Origin: Actinomycetota bacterium
Lineage (GTDB): Bacteria; Actinomycetota; Acidimicrobiia; IMCC26256; PALSA-555
Direction: 5' to 3'
NCBI GenBank assembly: GCA_016870355.1
Contig: VGBR01000001.1
Location: 121,574 to 185,573, forward strand
DNA length: 64,000 nt
Part shown: one piece after another, positions 20,444-29,007 of the stretch
Numbering within the stretch: the stretch's first letter is position 1
Layout: each line of letters starts with the position of its first letter
Notes under the pieces: generated by a model
What the model was told of the DNA's origin: nothing
The model's database searches: none
What the model saw: only the letters and a program-made list of their open reading frames with translations
Translations under genes and position numbers: made by a program

Positions 20444-21348
20444 TCGTGCTGGAACGGATTGCGGCCGTGCGCGCCCGTTGCGACGAAGCCGTGCGAGCCG
20501 GCAAGTCGGTGGGGCTCGTGCCGACGATGGGCTACCTGCACGAGGGTCACCGCACACTGATGCGCGCGGCGCGCGCGGAGAACGACCTAGTCGTCGTCAC
20601 GCTGTTCGTGAACCCGACACAGTTCGGGCCGAACGAGGATCTCGCGTCCTACCCGCGCGATCCGGAAGGTGACGCGCGCGTGGTCACCGAGGAAGGCGTC
20701 GACGTGCTGTTCGCACCGTCGGTGGCGGAGATGTACCCCCGTCCGGGCCTGACGCACGTCACCGTCGACGAGGTCACGGACGGGCTCTGTGGTGCGTCGC
20801 GACCACACCACTTCGTTGGGGTCGCGACCGTGGTTACGAAGCTCTTCTCCATCGTCGGGCCGTGCACGGCGTACTTCGGCAAGAAGGACTTCCAGCAGCT
20901 CGTGGTCGTCCGTCGACTCGTCGAGGACCTCAACCTGCCCATCACGGTCGTCGGCGTGTCGACCGTCCGTGAGCCCGATGGGCTCGCGCTCTCGAGCCGC
21001 AACGCGTATCTCGCGCCCGACGACCGCCCTGCTGCGACCGTGCTCTATCGCGCTCTCGAATGTGCGATCGCCACGGTGAAGGAAGGGGAGCGAGACCCGG
21101 TCGCGGTCCGCGCCGCGGCGGTCACACTGGTCGAACGTGAGCCGCTTGCCCAGTTCGACTACCTCGAAGTTCGCCGAGCCGACGATCTTGCCGAGGTCGA
21201 GCACCTCGACGACGGCGTGGAGCACGTGATCGCGCTGGCCGTCTTCCTCAACACGACCCGACTCATCGACAACGCCACGTTCACCGTGGACGGTGCCGCC
21301 GTCCACTACGACCTGCCCGGGCGTTCACCCGTGGCACAGGAGCACTGA
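20440..21348 (+). CDS. panC: pantothenate synthetase
   Basis: 302-residue ATP-dependent ligase joining pantoate and beta-alanine. Signatures are GLVPTMGYLHEGHRTLMRAA (HxGH nucleotide motif), VTLFVNPTQFGPNEDL, YFGKKDFQQLVVVRRLVEDL and the KMSKS-like LSSRNAYL. Full length. The ATG overlaps the stop of the DUF2520 gene, and panD follows 5 nt after the stop, so the three genes form one translational unit. Confidence 0.96.
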   Translation: MIVLERIAAVRARCDEAVRAGKSVGLVPTMGYLHEGHRTLMRAARAENDLVVVTLFVNPTQFGPNEDLASYPRDPEGDARVVTEEGVDVLFAPSVAEMYPRPGLTHVTVDEVTDGLCGASRPHHFVGVATVVTKLFSIVGPCTAYFGKKDFQQLVVVRRLVEDLNLPITVVGVSTVREPDGLALSSRNAYLAPDDRPAATVLYRALECAIATVKEGERDPVAVRAAAVTLVEREPLAQFDYLEVRRADDLAEVEHLDDGVEHVIALAVFLNTTRLIDNATFTVDGAAVHYDLPGRSPVAQEH

Positions 21349-21353
21349 CGCGC

Positions 21354-21716
21354 ATGCACCGCATCATGATGAAGTCCAAGATCCACCGCGCCACCGTCGT
21401 TGGTGCCGATCTCAACTACGTGGGGTCGATCACGCTCGATCCCGCTCTGATGGAGCTGGTCGACAGCGTCGAGCACGAGCAAGCCCACGTGCTCGACATC
21501 GACAACGGCGCGCGGTGCGAGACGTACGCGATCACCGGTGGACCCGGTGACGTGATCGTGAACGGCGCGGCCGCTCGGCTCGTGCACAGGGGCGATAGCG
21601 TGATCGTGATCAGCTACGCGCACTACGACGAAGTCGAGATGGCGCGCTACGCGCCGAAGGTCGTGCACATGGACGAGCAGCACCGACCCGTGAGTCCTGA
21701 GCTGCGCGCAATCTAA
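21354..21716 (+). CDS. panD: aspartate 1-decarboxylase proenzyme
   Basis: 120-residue pyruvoyl enzyme making beta-alanine from aspartate. Self-cleavage would occur at the Gly-Ser of NYVGSITLDPAL (near residues 24-25), producing the pyruvoyl group on the beta chain. KSKIHRATVVGADLNY before it is the family N-terminus. The C-terminus HMDEQHRPVSPELRAI is ordinary. A TAATCT box made by the stop codon region serves the next gene, nadB. Confidence 0.95.
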   Translation: MHRIMMKSKIHRATVVGADLNYVGSITLDPALMELVDSVEHEQAHVLDIDNGARCETYAITGGPGDVIVNGAAARLVHRGDSVIVISYAHYDEVEMARYAPKVVHMDEQHRPVSPELRAI

Positions 21717-21725
21717 TCTCTTGTG

Positions 21726-23291
21726 ATGTACGACCTGCTCGTGCTCGGGGGTGGCGTCGCGGGGCTGTCCGCTGCCGTGCGCGCCGCGCAGCACGGCAAG
21801 TCGGTCATCGTCGTCACCAAGGACGTGCTCGGCGCGTCGGCTACGCAGTACGCGCAAGGTGGTGTGGCCGCAGTCCTGGAGCCTGACGTCGATACTCCCG
21901 ACGCTCACTTCGATGACACGATCACTGCCGGGGTGGGCCTGTGCGATCGCGAGGCCGTCCAGGTGCTCGTTCGCGAAGGGCCCGATCGAGTTCGCGAGCT
22001 GATCGCCCTCGGTGCCGAGTTTGACCGAGAGGGCGCCGGCTACGCACTCACTCGGGAAGGCGGTCACTCGGCGCCGCGCATCCTCCATGCCGGCGGCGAC
22101 GCAACCGGTGCAGAAGTCGAGCGTGCGCTCGTGGCCGGGGTTCGCGAGACCGCCGCCGAGATCCGCGAACGATGGTTCGCACTCGCGGTGCTCGCCGACA
22201 AGTCGAGTGGGCGTGCCGCCGGCATCGCCGCGCTCGATCCGTCCGGCAACGCGCACGAGATCGAAGCACGGCACACGATCATCGCCACGGGAGGTGCCGG
22301 TCAGTGCTTCGCCGTCACGACCAATCCCACGCTCTCCACGGGAGACGGCACGGCGATGGCGCTGCGCGCCGGGGTTGCGGTGGCCGACGTGGAGTTCATG
22401 CAGTTCCACCCCACGGCCCTCCATCACCCCTCGATGCCGAGGCCTCTGCTGTCGGAAGCGCTGCGGGGTGAAGGTGCGGTCCTGCGCGACGAAGAAGGCG
22501 TCGCGTTCATGGCAGACGAGCACCCCCTGGCCGATCTCGCGCCCCGCGACGTGGTTGCACGCACGAGCGCGCGTCGACTCGTCGACCGCGGCTTGGAGCA
22601 CCTCTGGCTCGACGCCACGACGATCCCAGACTTCGAACGACGCTTTCCGACCATCTGGCGCGCCTGCACCACGATCGGGCTCGACCCGTCCAAGGACTGG
22701 CTGCCGTGCGCGCCCGCGGCCCACTACGTGTCGGGCGGCGTCTGCACCGACCTCGACGGCGCAACGTCGATGCCGGGGCTCTGGGCCTGCGGCGAGACCG
22801 CGAACTCGGGTGTGCACGGCGCGAACCGTCTCGCGTCGAACTCGCTGCTTGACGGTTTGGTGTTCGGCTCGCGCATCGTGGACGCGATCGAGCACGGCAA
22901 GGACGGTCCCGACCCGACCGGCGTGCTGCTCGACTACCCCGGCCGTGAGTTCTCCGGCTTCGAGACGATCCGTGAGGTCGGTGATGTGGCTCGCGAGTCA
23001 ATCCAGCAGCTCATGACGAGCTACGCCGGCGTGCTGCGTGACCGCACAAGCCTGCGCCACGCCCTGGATGTGCTCAACGAGATGCCGTGGCCTCGCAACC
23101 CTGAGGTCGCGAACCTCCACCGCGTGAGCACTGCGCTGGTGCAGGCCGCGTTGGCCCGCGAGGAGTCGCGCGGTACGCACACACGTCTCGATTTCCCGGA
23201 GATGTCCGATGCGTTCGTCGGTCGCTTCTTCTTCAACATCGATCCCGAGAAGCCCGTCTTCGTGCCGTTGCACGAAACGGTGTCGGCATGA
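21726..23291 (+). CDS. nadB: L-aspartate oxidase
   Basis: 521-residue FAD enzyme oxidising L-aspartate to iminoaspartate, the first step of de novo NAD synthesis. The FAD-binding motif LVLGGGVAGLSAAVRAA is at residues 5-21; later SATQYAQGGVAAVL, the active-site stretch FMQFHPTAL and the GANRLASNSLLDGLVFG motif agree with succinate dehydrogenase/NadB flavoproteins. Start: ATG 21726, 6 nt after TAATCT (21714-21719); the GTG at 21723 is also in frame. nadC overlaps by 4 nt. The quinolinate synthase gene nadA is not in this window. Confidence 0.95.
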   Translation: MYDLLVLGGGVAGLSAAVRAAQHGKSVIVVTKDVLGASATQYAQGGVAAVLEPDVDTPDAHFDDTITAGVGLCDREAVQVLVREGPDRVRELIALGAEFDREGAGYALTREGGHSAPRILHAGGDATGAEVERALVAGVRETAAEIRERWFALAVLADKSSGRAAGIAALDPSGNAHEIEARHTIIATGGAGQCFAVTTNPTLSTGDGTAMALRAGVAVADVEFMQFHPTALHHPSMPRPLLSEALRGEGAVLRDEEGVAFMADEHPLADLAPRDVVARTSARRLVDRGLEHLWLDATTIPDFERRFPTIWRACTTIGLDPSKDWLPCAPAAHYVSGGVCTDLDGATSMPGLWACGETANSGVHGANRLASNSLLDGLVFGSRIVDAIEHGKDGPDPTGVLLDYPGREFSGFETIREVGDVARESIQQLMTSYAGVLRDRTSLRHALDVLNEMPWPRNPEVANLHRVSTALVQAALAREESRGTHTRLDFPEMSDAFVGRFFFNIDPEKPVFVPLHETVSA

Positions 23292-24187
23292 CGAGCGAGT
23301 ACGACCCTCCGATCCAGGCGGTGCGCGACGCCGTCGCTCGCGCGCTGGCCGAAGACCTGGGCCCTGTCGGCGACATCACTGCCGCGCTCCTTCCCGAGTC
23401 AGCGCAGGGCGCGGTGACGTTGGTCGCGCGGGCCGAGGGTGTGATCGCAGGTACCGCCTGTGTGCGCGAGACCTACGCGCAGCTCGACAAGCGGGTCGAG
23501 ACCGCGTGGAACCTCGACGACGGCGGGGCCGTCGAACCCGGTGCAACGATTGCCACGATCGATGGCGCGCTGCGGTCGGTGCTCACCGGCGAGCGGACCG
23601 CCCTCAACTTCCTGTGTCACCTTTCGGGAGTGGCCACTCTGACGCGTCAGTTTGTGAGATCGGTCTCAGGCCGCGCGCAGATCTGGGACACCCGCAAGAC
23701 GCTGCCGGGGTTGCGCGCCCTGGAGAAGGCGGCCGTGCGGGCTGGCGGCGGCGTGAACCACCGAGGTTCGCTCTCGGACATGGTGCTGGTGAAGGACAAC
23801 CACCTCGGCGCCCTCGGTGTGACCGGCGCAGTGAAGCAGGCTCGTGAGATGTGGCCGGGCCGACGGGTGGAAGTCGAGTGCGACCGCGCCGAGCAAGTGC
23901 AGGAGGCGCTCGCGGCCGGTGCCGACATGGTGATGCTCGACAACATGACACCGGAGAGCGCGGCCGAATGCGTGCGCCTGGTGCGTGAGAGCGCGCGGCC
24001 CGAGACGCTTGTGGAGATCTCCGGAGGGGTCACGCTCGAGAACGCCGGCGACTACGCCGCGACGGGTGCCGATCTTCTCTCGACCAGCGTCATCACGCAG
24101 TCGGCGCCCGCGTTGGACATCGGCCTCGATCTGGCGCCCAGGGCGAACGTCCCAAAGGGCGGCCGCAGGTACCCTGCGGCCGAGTGA
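23288..24187 (+). CDS. nadC: nicotinate-nucleotide pyrophosphorylase (quinolinate phosphoribosyltransferase)
   Basis: 299-residue enzyme converting quinolinate and PRPP to nicotinate mononucleotide. Diagnostic motifs are DTRKTLPGLRALEKAAVRAG (near residue 135), NHRGSLSDMVLVKDNH and DMVMLDNMTPE, followed by VEISGGVTLEN. The ATG overlaps the nadB stop (ATGA). The last codons contain the long palindrome shared with the 19.5-kb site. Downstream, coaX begins after 29 nt. Confidence 0.96.
   Translation: MTSEYDPPIQAVRDAVARALAEDLGPVGDITAALLPESAQGAVTLVARAEGVIAGTACVRETYAQLDKRVETAWNLDDGGAVEPGATIATIDGALRSVLTGERTALNFLCHLSGVATLTRQFVRSVSGRAQIWDTRKTLPGLRALEKAAVRAGGGVNHRGSLSDMVLVKDNHLGALGVTGAVKQAREMWPGRRVEVECDRAEQVQEALAAGADMVMLDNMTPESAAECVRLVRESARPETLVEISGGVTLENAGDYAATGADLLSTSVITQSAPALDIGLDLAPRANVPKGGRRYPAAE
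24161..24181. promoter_or_regulatory. GGCCGCAGG-TAC-CCTGCGGCC palindrome before coaX
   Basis: Perfect 9-bp arms around TAC, at the end of nadC and 36 bp before coaX. The inner 15 bp equal the palindrome at 19523-19537. TACCCT (24170-24175) could be a -10 box for coaX. Confidence 0.4.
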
Positions 24188-24216
24188 GCTCCCGAATGTT
24201 GAAGGTCTGAGGTTCC

Positions 24217-24981
24217 ATGCTGCTGTGCATTGACGCCGGGAACACCCAGACCGTCATCGGCCTGTTCAACGAGGCGACGCTCGCCGACCACTGGCGGATC
24301 GCGTCTGTCGCTGATCGCACGGCTGACGAGTTCGCGCTGATGTTCCAGCAGTTCCTCGGCTTCCACGGCTTCTCGTTCGAGTCCCAGATCAGTGGTGTCG
24401 CGATCTCGTCGGGTGTCCCGAGGGTGACGACCGAGCTGCGGGACATGTGCGACCGGTACTTCGGGTTCGCCGCGCTCGTGCTCGAGCCCGGGGTTCGCAC
24501 GGGGATGCCGATCCTCTACGACAACCCCAAAGAGGTGGGTGCCGACCGCATCGCGAACGCCGTCGCGGCGTACGACCAGTACGGAGGACCGTCGATCGTC
24601 GTCGACTTCGGGACTGCCAACACGATCGAGGCGATCAGCGCCGAAGGTGAGTACCTCGGCGGCGCGATCTTCCCCGGCATCGAGATCTCCATGGACGCGC
24701 TGTTCGAGCGCGCCGCCGCGCTGCGGCGAGTCGAGCTCGTCGAGCCGCGCAACGTGATTGGGAAGTCGACGGTCGAGTCCATCCAGTCGGGCGCGGTGTA
24801 CGGCTTCAGCGGTCAGGTCGACGCGCTCGTGGAGCGGTTCCAGAAAGAGCTGGGGGAGTGCTCGGTCGTCGCGACCGGTGGGCTCGCCGAGCCGATCATC
24901 CCGCACTCCAAGACGATCCAGCACTACGAGCCCTGGCTCACGCTCCACGGCCTGCGAATCATCTTCGAGCGCAACCAGTGA
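24217..24981 (+). CDS. coaX: type III pantothenate kinase
   Basis: 254-residue first enzyme of coenzyme A synthesis from pantothenate. ASKHA-fold motifs are visible: LLCIDAGNTQTVIGLF at the N-terminus (phosphate 1), GADRIANAVAAYDQYGGP, VVDFGTANTIEAISAEG (phosphate 2) and CSVVATGGLAEPI. Type III kinases need a monovalent cation and are not inhibited by CoA, as a family property. The ATG at 24217 is 29 nt after nadC. Its stop overlaps the lysS start (GTGA). Confidence 0.95.
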   Translation: MLLCIDAGNTQTVIGLFNEATLADHWRIASVADRTADEFALMFQQFLGFHGFSFESQISGVAISSGVPRVTTELRDMCDRYFGFAALVLEPGVRTGMPILYDNPKEVGADRIANAVAAYDQYGGPSIVVDFGTANTIEAISAEGEYLGGAIFPGIEISMDALFERAAALRRVELVEPRNVIGKSTVESIQSGAVYGFSGQVDALVERFQKELGECSVVATGGLAEPIIPHSKTIQHYEPWLTLHGLRIIFERNQ

Positions 24982-26495
24982 GCGAGGAGCCGCAGGACGA
25001 ACGGTCGCGGCGGATCGCGAAGGTCGACGCGCTGCGCGCCGGTGGGACGGATCCGTACCCGGTGCGGTTCGACCGGACGCACACGGCCGCCGAAGCACAC
25101 GAGCGCTGGGGGAGCATCGAGGCCGGCGCGGAGACCTCGGACGAGGTGCGAATCGCCGGTCGTCTTCTGCTGCTCCGACGTCAGGGAAAGCTCACGTTCG
25201 CGACCCTTCGTGACGGGAGCGGCGACATCCAGCTGTTCGTTTCGCGCGACGCCGTCGGTGAGGACGCGCATGCCGCCTTCGACGACCTCGACCGGGGTGA
25301 CTGGGTCGGGGCCACAGGAACCGTCATGAAGACGAGGAAGGGCGAGCTCTCGGTAAGGGTTGATGGATTCACCCTCCTCTCCAAGGCGCTGCGCCCCTTG
25401 CCCGAGAAGTGGCACGGGCTGAGCGACGTCGACACCCGCTTCCGGCAGCGGTACGTCGACCTCATCGCGAACGACGACGCGCGGCGGGTGTTCGAGATCC
25501 GCTTTGCCGTCATCGCCACGATCCGACGGATGCTCACCGAGCGCGGGTTCGTCGAAGTCGAGACGCCAGTGCTGCACGCGCAGGCCGGCGGCGCGGCGGC
25601 GAAGCCGTTCGAGACGTTCCACAACGCGCTCGACATGCCGCTCGTGCTGCGCATCGCGCTCGAGCTGCACCTCAAGCGTCTCCTCGTGGGTGGACTCGAG
25701 CGCGTCTTCGAGATCGGGCGCGTGTTCCGTAACGAAGGGCTGGGCACTCGCTACAACCCCGAGTTCACGATGCTCGAGCTGTATCAGGCGTTCGCGGACT
25801 ACACCGACATGATGACGCTCACCGAGGAGCTCGTTGCCGAATGCGCGCGCGTCGCAATCGGCACCACCACAGTCGAGGTCGACGGCACAACCATCGACCT
25901 TGCGCCACCGTGGCCGCGCCGTCCGATGCTCGAGCTCATCAAGGAGCACGCCGGCGTCGACGTGCACCCGTCGCAGCCTGTCGAGGATCTCGAGCGCGCG
26001 TGCGACGACGCGAACGTGCCGCACGAACCGGGATGGGGACCGGGCAAGCTCGTGCTCGAGCTCTACGAGAAGACCGTCGAGCCCAACCTGGTCGGTCCGG
26101 TGTTCGTCACCGACTACCCACGCGAGGTGTCACCGCTGGCGCGGGTGCATCGCGACGACGACGCGCTGGTCGAGCGGTTCGAAGTCGTGGCGTTGCGCCG
26201 AGAGCTCGCGAATGCCTTCAGCGAGCTCAACGATCCCATCGACCAGCTCGAGCGTTTTGAAGCGCAAGACAAGCTCGCGGCGTTCGGCGACGAGGAAGCC
26301 CATGGCGTCGACGAGGACTACGTGCGGGCGCTGGAGTATGGCCTGCCCCCGTGCGGGGGGCTGGGGATCGGCGTCGACCGCCTCGTGATGCTCATCGCTG
26401 GCGTGACCACGATTCGGGAGGTGATCCTCTTCCCCCATCTGCGGCCGGAGGCCGGGCATGATGAAGGGGCGGGAGGGGCAGAAACAACCGCATGA
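24978..26495 (+). CDS. lysS: lysyl-tRNA synthetase, class II
   Basis: 505-residue class II synthetase. An OB-fold anticodon-binding domain (VRIAGRLLLLRRQGKLTFAT) comes first. Motif 2 is RVFEIGRVFRNEGLGTRYNP, and motif 3 is GGLGIGVDRLVMLIAG near the C-terminus. Length is standard for LysRS-II. The start at GTG 24978 overlaps the coaX stop (GTGA). The tail after motif 3 is short and acidic. The next gene overlaps by 4 nt (ATGA). Confidence 0.96.
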   Translation: MSEEPQDERSRRIAKVDALRAGGTDPYPVRFDRTHTAAEAHERWGSIEAGAETSDEVRIAGRLLLLRRQGKLTFATLRDGSGDIQLFVSRDAVGEDAHAAFDDLDRGDWVGATGTVMKTRKGELSVRVDGFTLLSKALRPLPEKWHGLSDVDTRFRQRYVDLIANDDARRVFEIRFAVIATIRRMLTERGFVEVETPVLHAQAGGAAAKPFETFHNALDMPLVLRIALELHLKRLLVGGLERVFEIGRVFRNEGLGTRYNPEFTMLELYQAFADYTDMMTLTEELVAECARVAIGTTTVEVDGTTIDLAPPWPRRPMLELIKEHAGVDVHPSQPVEDLERACDDANVPHEPGWGPGKLVLELYEKTVEPNLVGPVFVTDYPREVSPLARVHRDDDALVERFEVVALRRELANAFSELNDPIDQLERFEAQDKLAAFGDEEAHGVDEDYVRALEYGLPPCGGLGIGVDRLVMLIAGVTTIREVILFPHLRPEAGHDEGAGGAETTA

Positions 26496-27463
26496 AAGTG
26501 CTGGTCACGGGCATGGGCGGTGTCCTGGGCACGAAGGTCGCCCAGATGCTGGAAGCGCGCCCCGGCATCAACGAGGTCGTGGGGTGCGACTTCGTGCCGC
26601 CCAGAAGGCGGCTGCACCGGGCCACGTTCACCCGGATCCACCCCGAGGATCGTGACCGGCTGACCGACTACGTCACCGACTTCGCGCCCGATGCCATCGC
26701 GCACATGGGCGTCTACGAGCCCGACGCCCGCATGGGCCCCGCCGAGGCAGCGCGGGCCACCGAGACCTGCACCGTGGCCGCGCTGGGTGCGGCCGCTCGC
26801 GCCGGAAACCTCCAGCGGATCGCGCTGCGCAGCGGGCTCGAGGTCTACGGCCGCGGGCATCGTCACCCGAAGATGCCTGACGAGCGCGCGCCGCTCGCGC
26901 CCACGACTCATTACGGCCGGATGCTGCTGGAGGTTGAGGCGATCGCCTCAGACCTCGCGCGCCGTGAGGACATCACCGTCTGCGCGTTGCGCTACGCGAT
27001 CGTCGCGGGTTCCCACGCGCCGTGCCCGTTCGCGCGCATGCTGCGCTTGCCGGCTGTGCCGGTCCCCGCATTCGCGGATCCTCCGTTCGCGCTTCTCGAT
27101 CACGACGACGCGGCCCACGCGATGGTCGAAGCCATCGTGCGCGCGTACGACGGCCCGCTGAACGTCGTTGGTCCAGGCGCGTCGAGCCCGTGGCAAGCGG
27201 TGCGGCTCGGAGGTCGGTTGCCTGTACCGGTGTTCGGTCCTGGATGGCCGGTCGCGCGCCGCATGGTCGAGCTCGCGGGCGCGCCACTTCCCGACCACGT
27301 CGAAGAGGTGTTCCACCGTGGGCGGGCGGGTGACGGAAGCCTCGCGAGAGAGGTTCTCGACCTCGGCGTCATGCACCCGACGCAAGAAGTGCTCGCGGAT
27401 GTGTTCGACTGGGCGACCGTGACACCCATCACCGACGCTTCACGCGCGTCGGAGATCGCATGA
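26492..27463 (+). CDS. extended SDR (NAD-dependent epimerase-like) without the catalytic lysine
   Basis: 323-residue protein with an N-terminal nucleotide-binding motif VTGMGGVLGTKVAQML (GxxGxxG). The position of the SDR active site reads THYGRMLLEVEA: the Tyr is present but the Lys of YxxxK is replaced by Leu. SGLEVYGRG supplies the usual upstream Ser region. It may be a reductase/epimerase with altered chemistry, or a binding protein. It overlaps lysS (ATGA) and begins a packed cassette with an acyltransferase-like protein, a hydrolase and a lipoprotein; GGGAGGGG lies about 15 nt upstream of the ATG. Substrate unknown. Confidence 0.78.
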   Translation: MKVLVTGMGGVLGTKVAQMLEARPGINEVVGCDFVPPRRRLHRATFTRIHPEDRDRLTDYVTDFAPDAIAHMGVYEPDARMGPAEAARATETCTVAALGAAARAGNLQRIALRSGLEVYGRGHRHPKMPDERAPLAPTTHYGRMLLEVEAIASDLARREDITVCALRYAIVAGSHAPCPFARMLRLPAVPVPAFADPPFALLDHDDAAHAMVEAIVRAYDGPLNVVGPGASSPWQAVRLGGRLPVPVFGPGWPVARRMVELAGAPLPDHVEEVFHRGRAGDGSLAREVLDLGVMHPTQEVLADVFDWATVTPITDASRASEIA

Positions 27464-27499
27464 CGGGCGGCGAGCGCGCCAACGCGGGAGGTTGCGTAG

Positions 27500-28183
27500 A
27501 TGCGTGCTGAGGTCGCGGCCGCACCGAACTACGGGATCGACGCGGACCGCGTGTTGGGACTGGACGCACCACTCGCGGCGCTGCGCCGCCGTTTCGACGG
27601 GCGCTATGCCGTCGACGAGCTCGGTGCCGATGCGCACCTCATGGACGTGCTTGCACCGCTCGGTGCACCGATCCGCGTGGAGGTCGAGCACGCCGAGAAC
27701 CTGCCCAAGGTCGGACCCGCGCTCCTCGTGGCGAACCGCAGCTTTGGGCTCATCGAACCCGTCGTGCTGGTGCTTGCGGTGCGCAGGGCCACTGGGCGAC
27801 GGCTGCGCGTCGTCGGCGCACCCAACATCCCGGTTCTCGGCACCGTGATGAACAAGCTCGGCGCGATCGGCTCTCGCGTGAGCGACGTCGCCTCGCTGCT
27901 CCGTGCCGGGCACTTGGCTGCCGCCCCGCTCGCACCCACGTGGCTGCGCACCGAAGCCGGCCGCCCACCTCGAGGCTTGGTGGCGGCGACGCTCGGATTC
28001 CCGGTGATCCCCGTTGCCGTGCGCGCCGGCGGACCCTTGGGGTTGCCGCTGCGTCCATGGCGCGTCGTGGTTGGTGAGCCGCTGCTCCCGCCGGCCGGCA
28101 CCGAGGCCGACGACCAGCTAGCCGCAGCCGAGATCTCCGAAGCGGTGCGCGACGCCGTGCACGAGCTGGTGCAGCACAGCTGA
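27500..28183 (+). CDS. acyltransferase-fold protein (PlsC-like, degenerate HX4D)
   Basis: 227-residue protein resembling glycerophosphate acyltransferases: ALLVANRSFGLIEPVVLVLA sits where the catalytic HX4D box is expected, GAPNIPVLGTVMNKLGAIGS occupies the next block, and PVIPVAVRAGGPLGLPLRPW fits the later strand. The catalytic His and Asp are replaced (N-R-SFGLI-E), so activity is doubtful. No transmembrane helix is evident. GGGAGG at 27486-27491 precedes the ATG. The stop overlaps the next start by one nucleotide. The family call is by pattern only; a lipid role is an inference. Confidence 0.6.
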   Translation: MRAEVAAAPNYGIDADRVLGLDAPLAALRRRFDGRYAVDELGADAHLMDVLAPLGAPIRVEVEHAENLPKVGPALLVANRSFGLIEPVVLVLAVRRATGRRLRVVGAPNIPVLGTVMNKLGAIGSRVSDVASLLRAGHLAAAPLAPTWLRTEAGRPPRGLVAATLGFPVIPVAVRAGGPLGLPLRPWRVVVGEPLLPPAGTEADDQLAAAEISEAVRDAVHELVQHS

Positions 28184-29007
28184 TGCGCACCGCCACCGCC
28201 CGCGACGGCATGGAGATCGCGTATCACGTCTTCGGTCGCGCCCAAGGCGAGCCCTTGCTGATGGTGCAGGGTCTCGGCGCCGACTCTCGCGGGTGGGCGC
28301 TGCAGCGCGTCCCGTTTGGACGACGCTTTCGGTGCATCGCGGTCGACAACCGCGGCGTCGGTGGCAGCGCGGGAGCACCGCGTCCGTACTCCCTCGTGGA
28401 GATGGCCGAAGACGCCGTCGCCGTGCTCGATGCCGAAGGCATCGAGAGCGCGCACCTCATGGGCGCGTCGATGGGCGGCGCGATCGCCCAGTTCCTCGGG
28501 GTGGAGCACTCAGAACGGGTGCGATCACTCGTGCTCGCCTGCACGGCGTGCAAGCACCACGACTGGCGCCGCGAGCTGCTTCAGGAGTGGGCGGACGCAG
28601 TGCAGGAACGAGGGATGTCGGCACTCGCGAGCGACGGCCTGCACTGGCTCGTAGGTCCGCGGCTCCGGCGCCGGTTCGGCGGCTGGCTCAACCTGATGGC
28701 GCGGGTGCTGCTCCAGGCGAGTCCCGCCGCGTTCGTCGGTCAGGTTGCCGCGATCCTCGATGCACCCGACGACGTTCGCTTCGAGCTCTGTCGCGTCGAC
28801 GTGCCCGCGCTCGTGATCACCGGCAGCCAGGATCTGCTCACGCCGATGGGCGATGCCGAAGAGCTCACCGAACTGATCCCGAATGCCACGCTGTTCGAGC
28901 TCACAGGTGCGGGGCACGCACTGATGGTTGAGGCACCCAACGCGTACAACGCGGCCGTGCTCGGCTTCCTCAAGGAACAGACGGCACCGACCCAGCTCGC
29001 GTCGTGA
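28183..29007 (+). CDS. alpha/beta hydrolase
   Basis: 274-residue alpha/beta hydrolase. The oxyanion region is LLMVQGLGADSRGW, the strand before the first helix is AVDNRGVGGSAG, and the nucleophile elbow is LMGASMGGAIAQ (Ser near 96). The acid is within VITGSQDLLTP and the histidine within LTGAGHALMVEAP. All triad residues are thus visible. The closest pattern is the lipase/haloperoxidase-like group of single-domain hydrolases. It overlaps the preceding gene by one nucleotide and the following lipoprotein gene by four, so the products are probably made together. Substrate unknown. Confidence 0.88.
   Translation: MRTATARDGMEIAYHVFGRAQGEPLLMVQGLGADSRGWALQRVPFGRRFRCIAVDNRGVGGSAGAPRPYSLVEMAEDAVAVLDAEGIESAHLMGASMGGAIAQFLGVEHSERVRSLVLACTACKHHDWRRELLQEWADAVQERGMSALASDGLHWLVGPRLRRRFGGWLNLMARVLLQASPAAFVGQVAAILDAPDDVRFELCRVDVPALVITGSQDLLTPMGDAEELTELIPNATLFELTGAGHALMVEAPNAYNAAVLGFLKEQTAPTQLAS

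Noticed and set aside
23621-23951. Open frames antisense to nadC, folP and others
   Set aside because: Typical high-GC shadows with no start signal, domain or consistent composition.
27500-28183. Active 1-acylglycerol-3-phosphate acyltransferase (plsC)
   Set aside because: The HX4D box is not present, so a gene symbol and activity would be unsafe.
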